Assembly: GCA_022798035.1 (NCBI GenBank)
Contig: JAAWLS010000162.1
Span: forward strand, 1-5,776
Reading direction: 5' to 3'
Source of the DNA: Lachnospiraceae bacterium
GTDB taxonomy: Bacteria > Bacillota > Clostridia > Lachnospirales > Lachnospiraceae
DNA: 5,776 bases
Positions 1 through 4,614 of this stretch are shown here, piece after piece. A model generated the notes under the pieces. The model was not told the DNA's origin, ran no database searches, and worked only from the letters and a program-made list of their open reading frames with translations. The translations under genes were made by a program, and so were the position numbers. Numbering within the stretch: the first letter of the stretch is position 1; every line of letters begins with the position of its first letter.

Positions 1-1
1 A

Positions 2-364
2 TGTGTGCTGGTGCGCCGGGATACCAGAGAAAAGATGGAGTGTTCTCTGGAGGAAGCGGCAGCAACGGCAAAAGAGCTTTTGAAAACCATTCAGCAGGAT
101 ATGTTTGACAAAGCGAAAAAACATCAGCAGTCTCATGTTACGGAGGCAAAATCTTACGGAGCATTTAAAGATGCAGTGGAAAACAAACCTGGATTTATAC
201 GGGCAATGTGGTGCGGGGATGTGGAATGTGAGAACAAAATCAAAGAAGATACAACAGCGACTTCCCGCTGTATGCCGCTGAAAGAAGAGGAGCCTATATC
301 AGACGTATGCGTGTGCTGCGGAAAACCAGCTCATAAATTGGTATATTGGGGAAAAGCATATTAA
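2..364 (+). CDS. proS: Prolyl-tRNA synthetase, C-terminal part (5' end outside the window)
   Basis: This is the tail of prolyl-tRNA synthetase, the cytosolic enzyme that charges tRNA-Pro with proline. Frame 2 is open from the window edge to the TAA at 362-364, giving about 120 residues; the GTG at 5 is an internal valine, not a start. The segment begins in the end of the anticodon-binding domain (LVRRDTREK). It continues through a helical linker (ELLKTIQQDMFDKAKKH) into the C-terminal zinc-binding domain found in the archaeal/eukaryotic-like ProRS type that many Clostridia also use. Visible marks of that domain are GFIRAMWCG, the CGDVEC pair, TSRCMP, the CVCCGKPA cluster and the usual C-terminal ending YWGKAY. 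The cysteines of WCG, VEC and CVCC are the likely zinc ligands. The reading ends intact and is followed by a hairpin terminator. The catalytic domain is not visible, so the type assignment rests on the tail alone. Confidence 0.95.
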   Translation, partial: CVLVRRDTREKMECSLEEAAATAKELLKTIQQDMFDKAKKHQQSHVTEAKSYGAFKDAVENKPGFIRAMWCGDVECENKIKEDTTATSRCMPLKEEEPISDVCVCCGKPAHKLVYWGKAY

Positions 365-407
365 ATTGGGAATAAAATAGGAAAAAGAATTTTTTGTTTA
401 GACAAAG

Positions 408-449
408 AAAAGGCTGCATCAATACTAATTTCTATTGACGCAGCCTTTT
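408..449. terminator. Bidirectional intrinsic terminator between proS and the minus-strand unit
   Basis: Arms 408-424 and 433-449 pair over 17 positions with one mismatch (A418/C439) around an 8-nt loop. The outer 10 bp (AAAAGGCTGC with GCAGCCTTTT) are perfect. Read on the plus strand it ends proS 44 bases after its stop, but beyond the TTTT of the arm the tail turns to AAATTATG. Read on the minus strand the arm's TTTT continues into CTTTGTCT, a better U-rich tail. The site can therefore stop both proS and the convergent minus-strand transcript from 1204. Confidence 0.87.
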
Positions 450-535
450 AAATTATGCTGTCCATGGGACCTTACCTCATCCTTTCTGAAATCTCTTTGC
501 TTCTCTCGGAAATTTTGTTACCTCTGAATGAGATG

Positions 536-589
536 GTATGTATTCCTATATGAATAAATCCCGTTAGAATATCATACACTGTTTTCTTT
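536..589 (-). repeat. Repeated structured motif R3, copy 2
   Basis: The same 19-base element lies at 589-571. Here GUAUG, a bulged A and UAUUC pair with GAAUA-CAUAC (545-536) over 10 bp. The enclosed loop of 21 nt begins UAACGGG. Compared with copy 1 the second half of the stem has changed from UUAUC/GAUAA to UAUUC/GAAUA, so both arms differ together. Confidence 0.7.
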
Positions 590-773
590 TTGATTGCTGA
601 TTCAGGGCTTCTCTTGAAGACTCTCTCGATTTCATAAAATAAAATTATTGGGGTTACTTGTGAAGTCTCTTTGGAAACTTCTCTGCTTTCGCTTCTCTAA
701 TTAGAATCTTTTACCTGCAAATCTGTTGGTAGAACACTGTTCAAAACGTTTCTGTCTGCCACTTTTCGTATTC

Positions 774-792
774 ATCTTCCCATTCCGAAAAT
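774..792 (-). repeat. Repeated hairpin R2, copy 2 (loop GGAAUGG)
   Basis: Second copy of the hairpin at 938-956. The loop is identical. The 3' arm reads GAAGAU instead of GAAAAU, so the one changed base turns a U-A pair into a U-G pair and the stem survives. Confidence 0.7.
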
Positions 793-802
793 ATAAGGTC
801 GG

Positions 803-840
803 ATGTTATCACATTAGATAAATCATACACTGTTTTCTTT
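803..840 (-). repeat. Repeated structured motif R3, copy 1
   Basis: The RNA element AAAGAAAACAGUGUAUGAU (840-822) is followed by its own hairpin: AUG, a 2-nt bulge, UUAUC, the loop UAAUGU, then GAUAA-CAU. The exact 19-base repeat is shared with 571-589, but the downstream arm that pairs with its UAUG end is not part of the repeat. Confidence 0.7.
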
Positions 841-873
841 ATTTAATCTGAAGTTCCGTTAGTTCAGATAAAT
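841..873 (-). repeat. Inverted repeat / hairpin with loop CUAACGGAAC
   Basis: Arms 846-852 and 863-869 (ATCTGAA/TTCAGAT) are a perfect 7-bp stem. It is extended by four A-U pairs beyond one bulged base, around the 10-nt RNA loop CUAACGGAAC. CUAACGG recurs in the loop region of R3 copy 2. This is one of the more stable local structures of the RNA candidate. Confidence 0.7.
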
Positions 874-937
874 TTTGTGCCATTCTTTTGTAAAAATCCA
901 GTTCTGCAATTATCACTTTGGATAATAACCTTATTAT

Positions 938-956
938 ATTTTCCCATTCCGAAAAT
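938..956 (-). repeat. Repeated hairpin R2, copy 1 (loop GGAAUGG)
   Basis: In RNA sense AUUUUC pairs with GAAAAU over 6 bp around the 7-nt loop GGAAUGG. A further GUUG/UAAU pairing beyond an A-A mismatch could lengthen the stem. The core of 16 bases (941-956) recurs at 777-792. Confidence 0.7.
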
Positions 957-1101
957 TCAACTTCTAAGATAGACATCTGGAAAACTGTTCTGTTTCAGAA
1001 ATTCAACTTCCGTTTCTGCATGTTTGAAATCCTAATCTGTGGAAGGTTCTGCGGTTCTTGTACCTCTAATAGTGATTGAGGGGAGTTAGACTTCGTATTT
1101 T

Positions 1102-1116
1102 GGTGGTCTGTACCTC
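1102..1116 (-). repeat. Direct repeat R1, copy 2
   Basis: Identical in 15 bases to 1153-1167. A third, diverged copy (RNA AGAGGUACAAGAACCGC) lies around 1052-1067. The spacing of 51 bp between the two exact copies and about 50 bp to the third gives a loosely periodic start of the transcript. Confidence 0.8.
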
Positions 1117-1152
1117 TCTTTCTTAAATTATGGGATAATTCATTCTCCTTCC

Positions 1153-1167
1153 GGTGGTCTGTACCTC
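1153..1167 (-). repeat. Direct repeat R1, copy 1 (SD-like GAGGUACAGACCACC in RNA)
   Basis: Fifteen bases identical to 1102-1116, 51 bp apart. In RNA sense this copy is preceded by six A and an extra G, giving a textbook Shine-Dalgarno AAGGAGGU. No ATG, GTG or TTG follows at usable distance; the next ATG lies about 20 nt further on, directly behind a second AAGGAG. A small GGU-ACAG-ACC hairpin is possible within the repeat. Confidence 0.8.
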
Positions 1168-1210
1168 CTTTTTTGATTTGTGTTGCTTGGTTGTTTGTTT
1201 TGATGGGTTT

Positions 1211-1239
1211 ATTATATCTAATAAAATCGCAGATGTCAA
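1211..1239 (-). promoter_or_regulatory. Perfect-consensus sigma-A promoter with UP-like tract, driving the RNA candidate
   Basis: Read on the minus strand, TTGACA (1239-1234) is followed by a 17-nt spacer and TATAAT (1216-1211), an exact match to the consensus in both boxes and in spacing. The 20 bases upstream (1260-1240) are almost only A and T, in the manner of a UP element. The start should lie near 1204. No other promoter in the window is this strong. The rest of the 1205-1339 gap shows nothing further that I can support. Confidence 0.82.
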
Positions 1240-1339
1240 TAATTATTTTAAAAATTTTATATTAAACGTACTTATAATTGGACTAATATAAATAAGTTTA
1301 AAAATATTCTGAAAATTTAGAGAAGCTATTGGAAAAGAA

Positions 1340-1421
1340 AAGGACCAGGCCCAAACAGCACTTCAACGTAAAACATATCATATGATATAGAGAAGAATGT
1401 TATGCTGTTTACCCAGTCCTT
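1340..1421 (-). terminator. Long intrinsic terminator of the TSCPD gene
   Basis: Read on the minus strand, AAGGACTGGGT pairs with the GCCTGGTCCTT side over 11 bp including wobbles. After a 2-nt bulge AAACAGCA pairs with TGCTGTTT over 8 bp. The tail TTTCTTTTCC (1340-1331) supplies the U tract. The large apical part contains a perfect 14-bp palindrome, ATATCATATGATAT (1375-1388), and an ACAT/ATGT pairing. It lies about 20 bases behind the stop of the gene at 1441-1698. Confidence 0.85.
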
Positions 1422-1440
1422 ATTTAATGAGGAATATGTA

Positions 1441-1698
1441 CTAATTCTGTGCTGCCTCGTAAGCAGCCCGGCAGGCTTTGGCCAGCTGGTCTCCGCAGGA
1501 GGTGGGACGTCCGTTGCAGGAAATGCCGCCGATTTTTTCTTCCACTTGTTCTATGGTCAGCCCTTCCACTAATTTGGGAATGGCCTGCAGGTTGCCGTTG
1601 CATCCTCCTGTGAACTTTACGTCCTTTACAATGTTGCCCTCCAGTTCCACTTCAATCAGAGTAGAGCAGGTTCCTTTTGTTTTATAAATATAACTCAT
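1441..1698 (-). CDS. Small TSCPD-domain protein of unknown function (85 aa)
   Basis: The protein matches the small stand-alone TSCPD proteins (TIGR03905-type) common in Clostridia. The domain is named after a motif near the C-terminus of the adenosylcobalamin-dependent ribonucleotide reductase; what the isolated proteins do is not known to me. Seen: the N-terminus MSYIYKTKGTCS, then TGGCNGNLQAIPKLVEG, then GISCNGRPTSCGDQLAKAC, with TSCGD in place of TSCPD. Five cysteines (11, 33, 61, 68, 76), three of them in small conserved blocks, suggest metal or thiol chemistry, but that is inference. There is no signal peptide or membrane segment, so it is cytosolic. An upstream in-frame ATG at 1719 would add seven residues; I prefer 1698 because AAAGGAG sits 8 bases before it and would be coded over by the longer form. 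The gene is monocistronic, with its own promoter region and terminator, divergent from secA. Confidence 0.9.
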   Translation of the reverse strand: MSYIYKTKGTCSTLIEVELEGNIVKDVKFTGGCNGNLQAIPKLVEGLTIEQVEEKIGGISCNGRPTSCGDQLAKACRAAYEAAQN

Positions 1699-1706
1699 GT
1701 TCAGCT

Positions 1707-1713
1707 CTCCTTT
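1707..1713 (-). promoter_or_regulatory. Ribosome binding site that decides the TSCPD start
   Basis: AAAGGAG on the minus strand, 8 bases before the ATG at 1698. The alternative ATG at 1719 lies upstream of this site and has no comparable sequence before it. Confidence 0.85.
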
Positions 1714-1838
1714 TGTCATAGTTAAAATGGTGAGTAGGTTCCTTGGTCATTGTTTACACATGAGACGGTACAAAAAAATCATATGCAATCATAGTTTTTT
1801 ATATAAGCCCGTGTGTGAACGATAACGTTAATTAAATT

Positions 1839-1847
1839 AGTATAGCA
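1839..1847 (-). promoter_or_regulatory. Extended -10 promoter, probably of the TSCPD gene
   Basis: On the minus strand TG-C-TATACT is an extended -10 box. The matching -35 position (TTTCCT, 17 bases upstream) is poor, as often with extended -10 promoters. The start would be near 1832, leaving a leader of about 135 nt before the ATG at 1698. Directly at the expected start lies the imperfect palindrome AACGATAACGTT (1818-1829), a possible repressor site. I see no riboswitch in the leader. Confidence 0.5.
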
Positions 1848-1873
1848 CAAAAGAAGGCGGCAGGAAAGAGGAT

Positions 1874-1900
1874 TTCATAGAAAGTTCATAAATCGTTCAT
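1874..1900 (+). promoter_or_regulatory. Three TTCAT repeats at 11-bp spacing, candidate OmpR/PhoB-family operator
   Basis: TTCAT occurs at 1874, 1885 and 1896, exactly one helical turn apart; the last two share GTTCAT and the first two share TTCATA. Response regulators of the OmpR/PhoB family bind direct repeats with this period. The block ends 11 bases before the -35 box of secA, an activator-like position, and also lies upstream of the divergent TSCPD promoter. Confidence 0.4.
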
Positions 1901-1911
1901 GGGATTAAGTA

Positions 1912-1940
1912 TTGTGAATAAAAACATTAAGTGGTACAAT
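1912..1940 (+). promoter_or_regulatory. Sigma-A promoter of secA
   Basis: TTGTGA (1912-1917), a 17-nt spacer and TACAAT (1935-1940) make a moderate sigma-A promoter. Transcription should start near 1947, giving a leader of about 73 nt that holds a short AGCAG/CTGCT stem and the ribosome binding site AGGAG (2007-2011), 8 bases before the secA ATG. Confidence 0.7.
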
Positions 1941-2019
1941 AAAAAGGAAATTGTCCGCGAAATAGACGGAATAAAATGAGCAGAATTTTCCTGCTGAAGT
2001 GAAAATAGGAGCATAGTAT

Positions 2020-4584
2020 ATGGGTATCATGAACAAAGTATTCGGGACTCACAGTGAACGGGAATTAAAGCGTATTAATGCAACGGTAGAAAAGATAGAA
2101 TCTTACCGCCCGGCCATGATGGAGATGACCGATGAAGGATTGAAAGATAAGACGAAAGAATTTAAAAAAAGGCTGGATGAAGGAGCCTCTTTGGATGAAC
2201 TGCTTCCAGAAGCTTATGCAGTGGTACGGGAGGCGGCACGGCGTACGCTGGGCATGGAGCATTACCGTGTGCAGTTAATCGGTGGTATTATTCTTCACCA
2301 GGGACGCATTGCGGAGATGAAAACAGGAGAAGGTAAGACGCTGGTGTCCACACTTCCGGCTTATTTGAATGCACTGGAAGGAAAAGGAGTTCACATTGTC
2401 ACCGTCAATGATTACCTGGCACACCGTGATGCAGAGTGGATGGGTAAAGTGCATGAATTTCTGGGGCTGACGGTAGGTGTAGTCTTAAATTCTATGGATA
2501 ATGACGAACGCCGGGAAGCTTATGGTTGTGATATTACCTATATCACCAACAATGAGCTTGGATTCGATTACCTGCGTGATAATATGGTAATTTACAAAGA
2601 GCAGCTGGTACAGCGCGACCTGTATTATGCAATTATCGACGAGGTGGACTCTGTGCTGATTGACGAGGCTCGTACTCCCTTGATTATTTCCGGACAGAGC
2701 GGAAAATCCACCAGTCTCTATGAAGCCTGCGACATTTTGGCAAGACAGTTAGTGCGGGGAGAGGATATGCCGGAGTTCTCCAAAATGGATGCCTTGATGG
2801 GCGTAGAGCATGAGGAGACAGGAGATTTTGTTGTCAATGAAAAAGATAAAGTGGTAAATTTGACGGCGGAAGGTGTGAAGAAAGTAGAGCAGTTCTTCAA
2901 AATTGAAAACCTTGCCGACGCAGAAAATTTAGAGATTCAGCACAATGTAATTCTGGCGCTTAGGGCTCATAATCTGATGTTCCGGGACCAGGATTATGTG
3001 GTACAGGATGAGAAGGTGCTGATTGTAGATGAATTTACGGGACGTATTATGCCTGGACGGCGTTACTCCGACGGACTTCACCAGGCCATTGAGGCCAAAG
3101 AACATGTGAAGGTAAAGAGGGAGAGCAAGACTCTGGCCAACATCACGTTCCAGAATTTCTTTAATAAATATACGAAAAAGGCCGGAATGACCGGTACAGC
3201 GCTGACAGAAGAAAAAGAGTTCCGGGATATTTACGGAATGGACGTGATTGAGATTCCCACTAACATGCCGGTTATCCGTGAGGATTTACAGGATGCGGTG
3301 TATAAGACCAAGAAAGAAAAATTCCATGCAGTCATTGAGGAAATTGAGAAAGCTCATGCGAAAGGACAGCCTGTGCTGGTGGGTACGATTACCATTGAGA
3401 CTTCTGAATTAATCAGCAGCATGCTAAAGAAAAAAGGGATTCCCCACAAAGTGCTGAATGCCAAATTCCATGAGCTGGAAGCTGAGATTGTGGCAGAGGC
3501 AGGACAGCATGGAGCAGTGACGATTGCCACCAATATGGCTGGCCGTGGTACGGATATCAAGCTGGATGAGGATGCAAAGAAGGCTGGAGGATTAAAGATT
3601 ATCGGTACGGAGCGTCACGAATCCAGGCGTATTGACAATCAGCTTAGGGGACGTTCCGGACGTCAGGGCGACCCGGGAGAGTCTCAGTTCTTTATCTCAC
3701 TGGAAGATGATTTGATGCGCCTGTTCGGTTCTGAGAGACTGATGGGGATGTTTAATACGCTGGGTGTGCCGGAAAATGAGCAGATTCAGCACAAAATGCT
3801 TACCAGCGCCATTGAAAAAGCACAGATGAAGATTGAAAGCAATAACTTTGGCATTCGTAAGAATCTGCTGGAATATGACCAGGTTATGAATGAACAAAGA
3901 GAGATTATCTATGGAGAACGCCGTCGTGTTTTAGATGGAGAGAGTATGCGGGATGTAATTTACAAGATGATTACAGACCGGGTGGAAAATACGGTGGACA
4001 CCTGTATTTCAGCAGACCAGGAGAGCGAAGAGTGGGATTTGAATGAGCTGAATCAGCTGCTGATCCCCATTATCCCTCTTAAGGAAGTAAACCAGGAGGA
4101 TGTGAAAGATATCCAGGTGAACGAGCTGAAACACCGGCTGAAAGAACAGGCAGTGAAGGCTTATGAAATGAAAGAGGCGGAATTTCCGGAGCCGGAGGCT
4201 GTCCGCGAGCTGGAGCGCGTGATTCTTCTGAAAGTGATTGACAGGAAGTGGATGGACCACATTGATGATATGGACCAGCTTCGCCAGGGAATCGGTCTGC
4301 AGGCTTATGGTCAGAGAGACCCTCTCGTGGAGTACAAAATGAGCGGTTATGACATGTTTGATAACATGATTGCCAACATTCAGGAAGATACGGTCCGACT
4401 GCTGTTCCATGTGAAGATTGAACAGAAAGTAGAGCGGGAACAGGTAGCGAAGGTAACAGGGACCAACCGGGATGAATCCTTGCAGAAAGGGCCGAAGCGG
4501 CGGGAATCTGCGAAAGTTTATCCCAATGACCCCTGTCCATGCGGCAGCGGCAAGAAGTATAAACAATGCTGTGGAAGAAAATAG
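2020..4584 (+). CDS. secA: Preprotein translocase ATPase SecA (854 aa, complete)
   Basis: SecA is the motor that pushes unfolded preproteins through the SecYEG channel using ATP, cycling between cytosol and membrane. Domains in order: nucleotide-binding domain 1 with Walker A TGEGKT (102-107), the Walker B segment IIDEVD (205-210) and [11 protein letters not shown] (215-225); the preprotein cross-linking domain inserted at about 226-370; VDEFTGR (336-342) and KAGMTGTA (387-394). Then comes nucleotide-binding domain 2 with NMAGRGTD (505-512), GTERHESRR (529-537) and the arginine-rich [17 protein letters not shown] (541-557). The helical scaffold has [12 protein letters not shown] (616-627), and the two-helix finger lies around 735-800 with the tip [12 protein letters not shown]. 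The C-terminus is a SEC-C zinc motif, [13 protein letters not shown], with ligands C839, C841, C850 and C851. The length is normal for the family (E. coli about 901, B. subtilis 841). The start is set by AGGAG 8 bases before the ATG. No frameshift or missing motif is seen. Confidence 0.99.
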   Translation: MGIMNKVFGTHSERELKRINATVEKIESYRPAMMEMTDEGLKDKTKEFKKRLDEGASLDELLPEAYAVVREAARRTLGMEHYRVQLIGGIILHQGRIAEMKTGEGKTLVSTLPAYLNALEGKGVHIVTVNDYLAHRDAEWMGKVHEFLGLTVGVVLNSMDNDERREAYGCDITYITNNELGFDYLRDNMVIYKEQLVQRDLYYAIIDEVDSVLIDEARTPLIISGQSGKSTSLYEACDILARQLVRGEDMPEFSKMDALMGVEHEETGDFVVNEKDKVVNLTAEGVKKVEQFFKIENLADAENLEIQHNVILALRAHNLMFRDQDYVVQDEKVLIVDEFTGRIMPGRRYSDGLHQAIEAKEHVKVKRESKTLANITFQNFFNKYTKKAGMTGTALTEEKEFRDIYGMDVIEIPTNMPVIREDLQDAVYKTKKEKFHAVIEEIEKAHAKGQPVLVGTITIETSELISSMLKKKGIPHKVLNAKFHELEAEIVAEAGQHGAVTIATNMAGRGTDIKLDEDAKKAGGLKIIGTERHESRRIDNQLRGRSGRQGDPGESQFFISLEDDLMRLFGSERLMGMFNTLGVPENEQIQHKMLTSAIEKAQMKIESNNFGIRKNLLEYDQVMNEQREIIYGERRRVLDGESMRDVIYKMITDRVENTVDTCISADQESEEWDLNELNQLLIPIIPLKEVNQEDVKDIQVNELKHRLKEQAVKAYEMKEAEFPEPEAVRELERVILLKVIDRKWMDHIDDMDQLRQGIGLQAYGQRDPLVEYKMSGYDMFDNMIANIQEDTVRLLFHVKIEQKVEREQVAKVTGTNRDESLQKGPKRRESAKVYPNDPCPCGSGKKYKQCCGRK

Positions 4585-4614
4585 AGCGTTAAGATTTATT
4601 TGGTGATTTATAAA

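Larger units (their letters stand above)
408..1204 (-). ncRNA. Candidate large structured non-coding RNA (about 800 nt)
   Basis: Seen: no frame on either strand gives a convincing protein here, yet the minus strand has a perfect consensus promoter at its start and a strong terminator at its end. In RNA sense the interval is purine-rich and folds locally into a near-continuous series of hairpins: 1126-1140, 938-956, 909-926, 882-897, 841-873, 803-826, 774-792, 662-681, 536-577 and 489-515. Two hairpin types occur twice, with the pairing kept although arm bases differ. GAGGUA occurs five times in the RNA without a usable start codon after it. The first 40 nt are A/C-rich and probably single-stranded. 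Known: large ornate bacterial RNAs such as ROOL, GOLLD and OLE occur in Firmicutes and their phages and have similar size and isolation. I cannot assign this one to any of them. Inferred: a transcript from about 1204 to about 402. The alternative is a decayed small gene cluster; a 45-codon frame at 839-976 exists but has no ribosome binding site. The 3' boundary is set by the hairpin, the 5' end by spacing from the -10 box. Confidence 0.6.

Noticed and set aside
471..700. A minus-strand open stretch of about 75 codons ending at the TAA around 472-474.
   Set aside because: It has no ATG, GTG or TTG at a sensible place with a ribosome binding site, a stop closes it upstream, and it matches no family I know.
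839..976. A 45-codon minus-strand frame starting at the ATG at 976 (MSILEVEFSEWEN...), with the FSEWE string also readable around 774-792.
   Set aside because: There is no ribosome binding site before the ATG. The shared FSEWE string follows directly from the repeated GGAAUGG hairpin, and the frame is built of hairpin arms. It remains the best argument for a decayed gene instead of an RNA.
450..1200. A degenerate CRISPR array, because of several short direct repeats.
   Set aside because: The repeats are of different kinds, occur only two or three times each, have irregular spacing and no cas gene nearby.
1375..1388. The 14-bp perfect palindrome ATATCATATGATAT as an operator.
   Set aside because: It lies in the apical part of the TSCPD terminator hairpin, behind the gene and with no promoter beside it, so a role in the hairpin explains it better.
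1478..1687. A plus-strand 69-aa reading frame.
   Set aside because: It lies opposite the clear TSCPD gene, has no ribosome binding site and a low-complexity sequence typical of an antisense shadow.
4009..4566. Minus-strand frames of 185 and 153 aa within the 3' part of secA.
   Set aside because: They lie wholly inside secA, whose helical scaffold and SEC-C motif are intact on the other strand; they are antisense by-products.
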